Assembly (NCBI GenBank): GCA_021521415.1
Contig: JAIQDT010007680.1
Coordinates: 33,826 to 97,825, forward strand
DNA length: 64,000 bases
From: Bidens hawaiensis
Taxonomy: Eukaryota > Streptophyta > Magnoliopsida > Asterales > Asteraceae
Direction: 5' to 3'
Shown here: in pieces, positions 11,263 through 21,600 of the stretch
Position numbering within the stretch: the stretch's first letter is position 1
How the letters are laid out: each line of letters starts with the position of its first letter
Notes under the pieces: model-generated
The model's input: only the letters and a program-made list of their open reading frames with translations
What the model was told of the DNA's origin: nothing
Database searches by the model: none
Position numbers and translations under genes: made by a program

Positions 11263-11958
11263 TGGAGACCATTCGGTTGCTTCCCTATTCGGTCGACTGG
11301 ACTTGTTCGATCTACGCATTCGATCGAATGGACTGATTCGATCGACTGGTTCGATCGAATGAGTCTGGTTCGACTCCTTCAAGCTGGCGACGGAGAAACC
11401 CACGGGTTTTCCAGATTTTCCAGATTTTTGACCCAAAATCGACGTTTTTGACATGGAAATGCTCGGGATTGAAAGGGCTATCGATTCCTTGTACTTTTAA
11501 ACACACAAGCTTGCATTTTGACACCAAAACAAGGCGGTTTTTGACCCGAAAACTCAAGTTACAAAAACGGGAGTTTTTGCTCGATTTGAGGTCGAAAATG
11601 GTTATGAAAACGGATGATTTTCAAGAGGGACTTACCAAAAACGATTAGGAACAAGATTGTGGACTCGGATTTGTGATTCGAGAACTTTCTCTCTCTAGTT
11701 TCTCTCTCTAGAATTGAGAGTGTTTGGGTGTGGGAGTGAAAGGGAGTTGGTGAAAATGGTGAAAGTGTCAAGAACTTTCGTTTATATACTACGGGTTTGG
11801 TTAGGCTCGGGTTGGCTTCCTACGGGTCGAGACAGGCCGAGTTCATAAAATAACTAAGCCCAAGACCCGTTCCTTACTCGACATTAAATAACTAAAACGT
11901 GAAATTACTAAACATAACTTTCTTTTATTTATCATTATAAAAATTTCGGGATGTTACA

Positions 11959-12400
11959 AGTCTTCCCTCCTTAAAGAGGTTTCGTCCCCGAAACCTAACT
12001 TATTCCCTATAAAAGGAAAACTTCTTATATTTACACGCTTTATTGAATCGCCTTCGCTTTCTGAGTTACCCTTCTTACTTCCGGCTTTGCAGTCATCGAA
12101 TGGTGGTCATGTGTTTTAGCTATTTAAGGTAGCTTGTCCATGAGACCCTCGATGCACCAAGACTCATCTCATCCTTCTAAGGGTTTCGATTAGTACTTTT
12201 AACACTATTGTCTAAATCAACATTTCACCATAACATAATAATCATTCTTAACCAAACTCAAAATAATTACACACCACAGATAAACATAAGTTTTAAACCT
12301 TAACACAAAACAAGTTCTTAAGCAAATGTAATTTAATAGAACCATTGCATGAGCAATTATTCCTTCATCAGGTGTTCCTCTCTGCAGTTTCCCAAAGTCT
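11959..12400 (-). other. Element A 3' internal non-coding region with polypurine tract
   Basis: On the minus strand the sequence ends TTCGGGGACGAAACC, then AAGGAGGGAAGACT directly before TGTAACATCCCG of the LTR. This is the purine tract that primes plus-strand DNA synthesis. The rest (12000-12400) has no recognisable coding sequence. Confidence 0.85.
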
Positions 12401-13240
12401 TCATCCTTTCGCACCTACCGCCCCTGATTCCTTGCAATCCCTAGCCATGTGGTCAGCTTTTCCGCATTTGAAGCACTTTGGACGATCAGGGCATTCTCGA
12501 GAATAATGCCCACTCTTTCCACACCGATAGCACCTGTCTGTCCCAGTCTTGCATTCTCCCTGGTGCACTCGCCCACATGTCTCACATGTATCCTTGTTCC
12601 CACCCTTGGCCTTCCTCTCATCAGTTGTTGTCACCATCACGCCAGACCGCTTAGTAGAGGTAGCCCATTTCTTTTCCTTCTCTCCCCCCACCGTTCTTGT
12701 TTCCCCACAATCCCTAGCAAAGTGACCCGACTTACCACACTTATAACATTTCTGGTCCTCGGTGCAATCACGAGTTATGTGTCCCTTCTTCCCACATCGG
12801 TAGCACTGATTTGGACCAGCCTTGCATTCACCTAGGTGCATCTTCCCGCACACTTTGCACGTTTCCCTTCCCGCGACCCTTGGTATCTTTTTCCCAGCAT
12901 ACTCCACGACATCTACAGATCTTTTGGTTCCTTTCGCTCCTCCCTTTTCATCATCACCACTCTCACTGTCCTTTCCTGCCTTCAAAGTGGCCCTTGCATG
13001 GTTTTCAGCAGACCTGTCAGTACGAAATTTCTTCTCTGTAGCAGCTACAGCGTAGGAAATGGCAAATCGAACAGCAGGATCCAGCTGATATCCTTCATCG
13101 CTGCTTGGTCCTTGCAAAGTTTCACTTTTCTCCTTTCTCGAGGTAGTAACTAGTTCTTCAGAAGGTTTTCGGACAACGCGTAATCCAAGAGGACGTCCAG
13201 TGTGACCTCCCTTACCAACAAACCTTTTTGCTCCAGCCAT
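12401..13240 (-). CDS. Six-zinc-knuckle nucleocapsid-like protein of element A
   Basis: This 279-residue basic protein is the only ORF of element A. It has no capsid domain. Residues 1-120 are low-complexity and charged and unlike the usual gag N-terminus. Two blocks of three zinc knuckles follow. Block one has a short C-x2-C-x3-H-x3-C at C128-C139 and two standard CCHC knuckles at 146-159 and 165-178. Block two repeats the same order at 219-230, 237-250 and 256-269, shifted by exactly 91 residues, so a 273-bp duplication created it. The triplet (short knuckle, then two CCHC) is the same arrangement as in element B gag, which suggests a nucleocapsid copied from a chromovirus. The likely role is RNA binding and packaging while a helper supplies the particle and enzymes. 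The start is the first ATG after the primer-binding site and leader. The ORF is intact. Confidence 0.88.
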   Translation of the reverse strand: MAGAKRFVGKGGHTGRPLGLRVVRKPSEELVTTSRKEKSETLQGPSSDEGYQLDPAVRFAISYAVAATEKKFRTDRSAENHARATLKAGKDSESGDDEKGGAKGTKRSVDVVEYAGKKIPRVAGRETCKVCGKMHLGECKAGPNQCYRCGKKGHITRDCTEDQKCYKCGKSGHFARDCGETRTVGGEKEKKWATSTKRSGVMVTTTDERKAKGGNKDTCETCGRVHQGECKTGTDRCYRCGKSGHYSRECPDRPKCFKCGKADHMARDCKESGAVGAKG

Positions 13241-13625
13241 CGTAATCTAAAAGGGAAAACACAAACATCATCACTCAAGGAACTATCTAGTACAAGGATA
13301 GTAAGGCTAACAGGTAATAACAGTGGCCAGTTGTGATTAGCTGATCACGTTACTTTCCGTGTCCTATACACTTCCCTTTATGAGTCTATTTGTGCTGGTT
13401 CTACTTAAGCAGTTTGTCAAATCAAACAATCAATTATTCCTATCCCTGACGTTCTCATATCTTTCCTTTCTCATTAACATATATCATTTAATCATACACC
13501 TTACCTTTACTGATCTTGCCTGAGCGACACATGGCATTCTTGAACTGGCATCTTCTTTCCTTTCTTACTTAAATCCCATTTTCTGTTCGAGTCTAAGCAT
13601 GTAGGATGCTTAAATCTCTCGAACT

Positions 13626-13643
13626 TATGCTCTGATACCAACT
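13626..13643 (-). other. Element A primer-binding site
   Basis: On the minus strand AGTTGGTATCAGAGCATA directly follows the LTR end. It is complementary to the 3' end of initiator-Met tRNA, which primes minus-strand DNA synthesis. About 385 bp of leader separate it from the ORF. Confidence 0.93.
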
Positions 13644-15736
13644 TGTAAGGCCCCGTTACCGGAAGCCCTACTTTCGCGTTGGATTTACTCATAAACACAG
13701 TTCTAAATATCAGAGTTAATTAAAACATTTACACGGAATATAAAACTTTCATAAAACTTTGCATAATTCATAACTTGTCTCAAAACATTCTTTGTCTTTC
13801 AACATTAAAGCATTAAATTAAAACATCATAAGTCTTCAGATGCCAGACTCTCGTTCAGTGCCATGTGTCCCCTCAAGCGAGCTGCCTCATTCTACTCACC
13901 TGCGTGCATACTAAAAGTCAGCTACGCTGAGTGAGTTCTAGATAATCACATAATCATACCATTCACATAACATAATGTTCTTTCATTCATACTTTCATAC
14001 TTTCATACTGTATTAACTTACTGTCATATCTTACGTTATAAAGAGCATTACGCCCTACATTCCTCGAGTATTATTAGGGCTCGGTACCCTCCTTCCTCGA
14101 GTATTATTAGGGCTCGGTACCCTCTTTCCTCGAGTATTATTAGGGCTCGGTACCCTCCTTCCTCGAGTATTATTAGGGCTCGGTACCCTCTTTCCTCGAG
14201 TATTATTAGGGCTCGGTACCCTCCTTCCTCGAGTATTATTAGGGCTCGGTACCCTCTTTCCTCGAGTATTATTAGGGCTCGGTTCCCTCTTCGTTACCAT
14301 ACAACCATACATTATCATTTCTTTCTTTTATTATCTTTATCACGTTCATACACGTAAACATACATATCATACTTACCTTACACCTGGCGTTACAACCTGA
14401 CAGTACGTGCAATATCCGAAGATCGTTCACGTAACATCAAGCAATCATTCATACATATCATATCATTCACATAAGGCATACACTTATCTCGTAGGATAAG
14501 TGTATTAACAAACATATTGAGTATGCACACAGCCCCGAAAACATAACACATAAGGGGGCTAGAAACTCACCTGAATACGGTTACGTTCTCCGTTGATTGT
14601 AATTCCTTTCTTTAACTGGGCTCGGCTAACTGTATAATATTTACACATATCAATTAACTACTACTACCCGTTTTCAATAACTGCCTTAACACATTTCCCA
14701 TTAGGTTTTTAATTCATTTTAAAAAACGAACTTCGCTTCAGGCGAAGTTAAACCTTAGGCGAACTTGGAAACAACTTGGTTCTGGCTTGATTCGATCGAA
14801 TAGGAACACGTTCGATCGAATAGGAACACGTTCGATCGAATACAACACGTTCGATCGAATACAACACGTTCGATCAAACAGGAACACGTTCGATCGAATA
14901 GGAACACGTTCGATCGAATACAACACGTTCGATCGAATACAACACGTTCGATCAAACAGGAACACGTTCGATCGAATAGGAACACCGATCGAATACAACA
15001 TTCATTCGATCGAATACAAAACTCATTCGATCGAATGAGTTGGAGACCATTCGGTTGCTTCCCTATTCGGTCGACTGGACTTGTTCGATCTACGCATTCG
15101 ATCGAATGGACTGATTCGATCGACTGGTTCGATCGAATGAGTCTGGTTCGACTCCTTCAAGCTGGCGACGGAGAAACCCACGGGTTTTCCAGATTTTCCA
15201 GATTTTTGACCCAAAATCGACGTTTTTGACATGGAAATGCTCGGGATTGAAAGGGCTATCGATTCCTTGTACTTTTAAACACACAAGCTTGCATTTTGAC
15301 ACCAAAACAAGGCGGTTTTTGACCCGAAAACTCAAGTTACAAAAACGGGAGTTTTTGCTCGATTTGAGGTCGAAAATGGTTATGAAAACGGATGATTTTC
15401 AAGAGGGACTTACCAAAAACGATTAGGAACAAGATTGTGGACTCGGATTTGTGATTCGAGAACTTTCTCTCTCTAGTTTCTCTCTCTAGAATTGAGAGTG
15501 TTTGGGTGTGGGAGTGAAAGGGAGTTGGTGAAAATGGTGAAAGTGTCAAGAACTTTCGTTTATATACTACGGGTTTGGTTAGGCTCGGGTTGGCTTCCTA
15601 CGGGTCGAGACAGGCCGAGTTCATAAAATAACTAAGCCCAAGACCCGTTCCTTACTCGACATTAAATAACTAAAACGTGAAATTACTAAACATAACTTTC
15701 TTTTATTTATCATTATAAAAATTTCGGGATGTTACA
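13644..15736 (-). repeat. Element A 5' LTR
   Basis: This is the upstream LTR in element orientation and is identical in length (2093 bp) to the 3' copy, at an offset of 3778 bp. A TATA motif is at 15559-15568. The donor-like AGGTGAGT is at 14565-14572, the palindrome array at 14786-15040 and the 33-bp minisatellite at 14059-14290. Confidence 0.92.
15559..15568 (-). promoter_or_regulatory. Element A TATA motif
   Basis: AGTATATAAA on the minus strand lies about 170 bp inside the 5' LTR and is the best TATA candidate there. Transcription would start near 15535. The copy in the 3' LTR is at 11781-11790. Confidence 0.55.
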
Positions 15737-15741
15737 ATATA

Positions 15742-16656
15742 GTAGAAGTTTATATAAGAAAACATGAATTTGAGGGGGGTGCATAAGCTCCCCCTGTCTC
15801 AATACTGAATCCGCCCCTTGAGCGAGGGACATTTGTACTTTTACACAAAGTGATGAAGATGTACACTTTTTAGAGAGATAACTATTGATATATTGATATA
15901 ATATTTATAAGTTGTTTGTTAGTTTGATTTTGATAGTGGTTTAAGCTAAACATTTTGCATATTTGCTCCAACAGTTTGATAACGTGGTGGGCGATATCGC
16001 ACACAATTTGGAAGAGGAATTTTAATCACTTCCAGATAGTCTAATGATTAAGGATCTATTGACGAGGATGAACTATAACACACCACTTGGTAACTTGATG
16101 AACGATAGCACAACGATAGACATGTATGAACTATAACACATCAGTTCACGAGGATGAACTATAACACATCAATTAGAAGATATGAAGTATTAACACATTA
16201 GTTAGTTAGGCTTGATTTATAACACAACAATAGAAAGTTGACACATCTTGTACTATAAACCTACAACGCATTAGGTAGCAACTAAAAGTCAATACAATTG
16301 TTGTTGGTAAACCAATGAACAATAACAAAACAACTCATATGTATGAACTATAACACATCAGTTAACGAGGATCGATGAACTATACCACGCTGACTGCGAA
16401 TCAATGCAACAATCGTGTTGCGGAACAAACAGATTTGATGATGAGTGCCAAATCCACACGTTGAAAATTATGTAGGTAATACCTTCAACTATAAAACATC
16501 ACTTACTAGTTTGAACAAAACAAACCAGTTAATGCTTAAGAACCTAAATGCATAAATGGAGTAGATTTGATTAAATGTTCCAACATGAATAATATACGCT
16601 CATTGATTAATGAATATAGGATCGGTAGTTGAAATAAATAATAATTAACATCTTCT
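15742..16656. other. Non-coding region with dispersed GAACTATAACACATCA repeats
   Basis: The right ends of the DNA elements split by element A lie at 15742-15885. From 16067 to 16400 about six imperfect, irregularly spaced copies of GATGAACTATAACACATCA occur. No gene was recognised. Confidence 0.55.
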
Positions 16657-16794
16657 TGTTATAAAACAACGTCCTATTAACATTATCGGAAATGCATATA
16701 ATCATGGAACAAAGGGAAAATGAGAAGTAGAAAAGGAGATAGTTCTTATTCATTGAGAAGTGTGTATATTACCAAATACAAGAGCCACTATATA

Positions 16795-17005
16795 TGATGT
16801 GGATCTGGTCCATTAAGTCGGCCCGGCCCAAGTATTTATTTTTAGTTATAAATATGGTTGTTAGGTCTTTTTGTTAATTCAGTTGATTGTTTTAAATTAA
16901 AGTATTTGTAAGCTTTTAAGCTTGTTCACCGAATCATTCGGTTTAATCGTTTGAATGAAATCATTGGGTTCTTGAGCCATTTGATTGCTAGTCGAAACTG
17001 CATCA
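16795..17005 (+). repeat. Element H 5' LTR
   Basis: The 211-bp LTR has a TTATAAATATG TATA-like motif near 16845. It ends CTGCATCA, followed at once by the primer-binding site. Confidence 0.88.
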
Positions 17006-17019
17006 GTTGGTATCAGAGC
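17006..17019 (+). other. Element H primer-binding site
   Basis: GTTGGTATCAGAGC directly follows the 5' LTR and is complementary to the initiator-Met tRNA 3' end. Confidence 0.9.
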
Positions 17020-17032
17020 TTTGGTTGTTCAA

Positions 17033-17851
17033 ATGGCTCTGCGTGCAGAGAGATGCTTGCTCGATCGTAGATTCTCCGCCAGAGGCAACGAGAGAAGTAT
17101 GTTCGATTCACGTGCCCACGGTAGAGATCGGTATTCTACTAGTAGAGTCACCGACAGAGGCAGCTGTGGAATCTATCCCGACCCGCGGGATCTTAAGATC
17201 AAAAGACTCCGACAACGAGTACGTGACCTCGAGTTACGGCACGAGATTCAACGACTCAAGAAACGGATCCAAGATCTTAAGGCATCATCAACATGGAAGG
17301 AAACGGAACCGGAAGAACTCGTCGGGGACGAGTTAACCGGGGATGAGGAGCATCCTATCCATGGCGATTTTATCTATCGTTCACCTCCTCGTTTTGATAA
17401 TTACGAGGATGAAAAGGTGAATACTTCCGGTGGCGATTTTTGTTATGATTCGCCACCCGTGTTTGATATCTTCCGGGATGAGGAAGAACATACGGTGGCT
17501 ATGGGTGGTGATATGGGGGTAGATGGTGGTGCTATAGTTCCTACGGCTGCCACAGATTGTGTTTCAGTGGTTAGTGGTGACCATGAAAAAGATGACGATG
17601 GTGGTGGTAGCCCTATGGTAGAGATCGGTGGTCCCATAGCTAACGGTGGTGTAGCTTTTGCTGGAGGTGACGACTCGGCGTATATGAATATGTCTAATCA
17701 CATGAAGGTCTCTAGGGTTAATTTTGACGAAGTTCTGATGGGTATTGACAAGGATGATGCGGTGGTTGTGGGAGGCGATAAGGTAGTTGCAAATAATGAG
17801 GAGTCGGTTTTAGAAAGTTTAATCATGTGGCCGAAAATTCATGTCCAGTAA
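17033..17851 (+). CDS. Element H gag-like coiled-coil acidic protein
   Basis: The 272-residue ORF starts at the first ATG after the primer-binding site, 13 bp downstream. Residues 1-50 are basic. Residues 53-83 form a strongly charged helix (RLRQRVRDLEL, then EIQRLKKRIQDL) predicted to be a coiled coil, wording typical of the N-terminal part of some plant gypsy gag proteins. From residue 90 on the chain is acidic and glycine-rich, with two repeats of a GDF-x-Y-x-SPP motif. There is no capsid core, zinc knuckle, protease or polymerase. It is most likely a truncated gag kept open in a non-autonomous element, and whether it still functions cannot be told from sequence. An upstream in-frame extension into the LTR lacks an ATG. 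Confidence 0.65.
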   Translation: MALRAERCLLDRRFSARGNERSMFDSRAHGRDRYSTSRVTDRGSCGIYPDPRDLKIKRLRQRVRDLELRHEIQRLKKRIQDLKASSTWKETEPEELVGDELTGDEEHPIHGDFIYRSPPRFDNYEDEKVNTSGGDFCYDSPPVFDIFRDEEEHTVAMGGDMGVDGGAIVPTAATDCVSVVSGDHEKDDDGGGSPMVEIGGPIANGGVAFAGGDDSAYMNMSNHMKVSRVNFDEVLMGIDKDDAVVVGGDKVVANNEESVLESLIMWPKIHVQ

Positions 17852-18335
17852 GCTGTGGACTCGGAAACAAAGGGATATAATTGGAATTTGTATTTTCAAT
17901 TGAATGGGAGATAGAATTTGCCAAAAATGGGTACGTACTTACCGATAATAAGTTTATTGGTTTAATTATTAAAGGTTCACGTGGAATGCATGTGTAGAAG
18001 AACAAATTATTTAGTGGGCTTCATATGGCTAATATTTATATAGTTATGGTCTTATCAAGAGCCTACGCTTGCAATTTGGTTCCATTGACAGATGCATGTT
18101 TGATTCAACAATTTGTTACAAATCAATGACACAAGTGAGCAAGAAACTGTCCAATGCTTCCTTTGACCCAGGTGGCATATATTCAAAGTCGTGCCAGATG
18201 AGTTGTGAAGTTAAATTGTTCTGGCAAGACGTGATGATAATAATAAGCCGGGAGCGGGTTGATGTTCCGTTTGATCCAGGTGGCTTTGTTCCGAAGACAA
18301 AACTCGAGGTCGAGTTTTTTCAAAGAAAGGAAGTA
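17852..18335 (+). other. Element H 3' internal region
   Basis: Non-coding remnant in which GACCCAGGTGGC (18167) and GATCCAGGTGGC (18272) form two related blocks, each followed by pol-tail-like sequence. The second leads into the purine tract and 3' LTR. It looks like the pol end of the autonomous parent, collapsed by deletion. Confidence 0.5.
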
Positions 18336-18546
18336 TGATGCGGATCTGGTCCATTAAGTCGGTTCGGCCCAAGTATTTATTTTTAGTTATAAATATGGTT
18401 GTTAGGTCTTTTGTTAATTCAGTTGATTGTTTTAAATTAAAGTATTTGTAAGCTTTTAAGCTTGTTCACCGAATCATTCGGTTTGAATCGTTTGAATGAA
18501 ATCATTGGGTTCTTGAGCCATTTGATTGCTAGTCGAAACTGCATCA
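18336..18546 (+). repeat. Element H 3' LTR
   Basis: A 211-bp partner of the 5' LTR. It differs visibly near the start (TGATGCGG against TGATGTGG, and GGTTCGG against GGCCCGG). Confidence 0.88.
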
Positions 18547-18634
18547 ACATATATGGCTAGAACATTAATAAAAGATAATTAAGGATGTAAGTCATGTATG
18601 TGGAAAGTCACTACATTATGGTTCATTCATAACA

Positions 18635-21600
18635 CTCCCCCTTGACTATCCACATAATGATATACACTTAGTAATGTTGCCTCATTAAAAACCTTGCTAG
18701 GAAAACCCAGTGGGATAAAACCATAGCTAAGGGAAAAAGAGTGCAACGCATATAATACTCCCCCTCATTTATACATCCTTTAAGTGACGGGGTCTGATCT
18801 TCTGCGAAAGTTTATCTAAGACTTTGGAGTTGATAATTCACCACTTGATCTTGTAGTGTGCACTTCATTATTCGGTGGAATGATGTACTGTCTTCATGTG
18901 AGACTTTCTCATCTTGTAAATAAGTGACTTGTAATGCGTCTTCTTGTAAATAAGTACAACAACATCCATAAATTTGTTATATTACATTCACTGCATTAAT
19001 ACGACTAACCAAACTTTTTTTTACGGGTTACCAAAATAAGAATTCGTATGTTACATACCTTGCATTTATCAAAATCTTTGTTCGGATCATTTCGGTGTCT
19101 CTTCACTTGAAACAAATTATACCATATCAATAAATAAATAAATAATATGTATATTTATGTATAGCTAACAAAAAATATTGCATAAATTGCAATAAACTAT
19201 GGTACTTCTCGACGAAGAATTTCTATTTAAATTAAGGGAAATTTGATCTATATGAGATGAATTTCATCCGTATTAAATGTTCCAACATCTTCTATACGAA
19301 GTTTGATTAGTATAAAAATATCACTATACAAATGTTCTACCCGCATATAATCCCTTTATGGGATACAATGTAATCATCAACGCGATTTTAAAATTTTCAA
19401 AAGGTGTATCGAATATATCATATTCATATCTCTTTCCCCCGAGATAATCACCGAGTTGATTATAACATGTCAGACTCGGCTATATTAGTTCACATTAGAA
19501 CCTGTTAACTTCATATAGCAAATTTCTTGAGCTTTAGTTTAAATGCTTCATGCGTGTATAATATGTCATGGACTTCCTTTCATGTTGACCATTCATGCAA
19601 AAAATTTTACTCCTCAAGAATTTTGTACATAAACTTTATCTTTTTACCACATCATTTAGATTATATTCAAAGATACCATCATCAATTATCTTATTTTTAT
19701 TTCATATTGCACAATTCGTATAGTTTATTGAATATCACCGCATGCTTAGTGATGCATAGGATTTACATCATTAACATTCTTACTTTTAAGCAACGAATCA
19801 TCTTAGGAAACTCACAAGGAGTTCCATATGTATTTGATTCATCACCGTATACAAGAATAGTAATGTGCTCGGATTCGAATTTATATATTGTAGCCATATC
19901 GTTCTCAAGAACTATATATGATTTTAGCAACTTAAATCCTTTGTAGATTTCATATAAATTTCATTTTAAATATATATTAGGCACATATCAAATCTCTCTT
20001 GTTTCACCAGATGAAACTTGTTGCATTCTCCGTTGAAGAATAAGTCTCCGAATAATTAATTATGAGTTTTTCAACAAATACTTTTTGCCACAATTTGTGC
20101 CTTATATTTTATTATGTCACATTTCTCATTATGCTTCTGCACAAAGGCTCATTTGTATCTAACGCATTTTACAACCGTTAGTTATAAGGACGAATTGCCC
20201 AAAACTTTTAGATTTGTGAGAGATTTCATTTCTGCCTCACTTGTGTCCATTTCTTTTTATTTATTTCAAATTTCATTTATCAGTAGAACTTAATTCTTGA
20301 TCCTCAACTTTTCATTATTTCAAGCGCTATATAAAATTATCAACGACGTCTATTTTCTATCGGTTCCACATATTTTTAGAGATGATATAATATATTGAGA
20401 TCTCTTTATTCAGGTACCTTAGATTCTTTTGAAACCATCATGTCTAATGTCTCTTCGGGAGACCCTTTTATTGTACCTCGACTTGACCATTTTCATTACC
20501 TGCTCCATTTTCGAGGATTTTTATTATGGGAACCGAATCGTCTACTATGCTTCAGGCATGCCATAGACTTATCACCAATATATTGTTGTCCTTTAGGGAC
20601 ACTAATCTTAATCGGAGCACTGGCAGTTGGCATACATGACCTTGCTAGTTACTTTGTTTAGGTCAATAAATGCTTCTAGTAATGAATTAATTTTTAAACT
20701 TCGGGTACATAAATTTTTTTTAGCTTGAGGATCAATATGACATAATGATAATTCATTGCAATTTTGTTTTTTTCTTTTTTATTTTCCAACTGCTTCTTAT
20801 CTCCCCCTCATGTTGGAAATATCACTTTGTTAAAGTAAAAATCAATAAATTGAGTTGTAAACGAATACCACGTTAATGACTCTAAATGCATATTTATCAA
20901 TACTTTTCTACATCCAACATATATTCTCAACTTTACTTGAGGTGGATTAAATTTAATACATATCGCACACCAAAAATCACATATGAAAAATCTTTGGTTT
21001 ATGACGTAAAGCCAGTTGTAACGGGGAGGAAGTATTATAATTTATTGGCCTGATGTGAATTAATATCAAAATATAAAACACATGTTCCAACGTACACATG
21101 AACTTTTGCTCTCATGATTATTGGATTTGCAATCAATCGGAGACGTTTGTTCGTCGTCTTCGACAAAAACAATATTTGCGACAACATTCATCACATGTAG
21201 TTAACACTTATTCCAATAATCATTAGTGATATGGGAATTAAGATCATCACATTTATCAAAATAGTCTATAAGAATGTATATTGCTATAAGCTAAGTCACA
21301 AGTCACGCAAACTTCAGGTTGCGAATTTGATAACCATTTAGACGATGCATCGATTTAAAAACACTAAATGGTATCATGTCGGGATATGCATATCGTTTTA
21401 TCATTTTCATAGTATATTAGAGATTTACACCCAACTTAGTTGGTTAATAATTAACTTCCCCTTGAGAGCAAACATCGTATATTTAATTACCGTGAAGAAC
21501 TTTGTGGTTCTTCAATATTTTCACATCATCAATGACTCGGAATGGTCTAACCGGTCAAGCCATTATATTAAACAATCATGATCCATAAATTTCCTGCTTA

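Larger units (their letters stand above)
9866..11958 (-). repeat. Element A 3' LTR
   Basis: In element orientation it begins at 11958 and ends at 9866. In order it holds a TATA motif (11781-11790), an array of TTCGATCGAA units (11008-11262), inverted copies of GCGAAGTT (10945-10985), a splice-donor-like AGGTGAGT (10787-10794), the TTTTCGGGG box (10755-10763), a 33-bp minisatellite (10281-10512) and CTCACTCAGC (about 10151-10160). Confidence 0.92.
9866..15736 (-). mobile_element. Element A: young non-autonomous LTR retrotransposon with a zinc-knuckle-only ORF
   Basis: This is a 5871-bp element read on the minus strand. Its LTRs (13644-15736 and 9866-11958) are each 2093 bp, start TGTAACATCCCG and end GGGGCCTTACA. 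The target duplication ATATA is perfect (9861-9865 and 15737-15741). The primer-binding site is at 13626-13643 and the purine tract at 11959-11980. The internal region is only 1685 bp and has one ORF with no protease, reverse transcriptase or integrase, so mobilisation must use enzymes from a related element. The only LTR difference I found is T at 11215 against A at 14993, so insertion is very recent. Confidence 0.93.
16795..18546 (+). mobile_element. Element H: small LTR retrotransposon inside the LTR of element I
   Basis: Two 211-bp LTRs (16795-17005 and 18336-18546) begin TGATG and end TGCATCA, differing at a few bases. The primer-binding site GTTGGTATCAGAGC starts at 17006 and the purine tract AAAGAAAGGAAG is near 18322-18333. 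The flanks ATATA and ACATA are a near-perfect target duplication. The total of 1752 bp and single short ORF make it non-autonomous. Confidence 0.88.

Noticed and set aside
12449..13153. Plus-strand ORFs of 76-128 codons
   Set aside because: They are shadows of the minus-strand zinc-knuckle gene, reading its complement.
20395..20661. An 88-codon plus-strand ORF inside element I
   Set aside because: Opposite in strand to the element and without domain features. Best seen as chance in decayed sequence.
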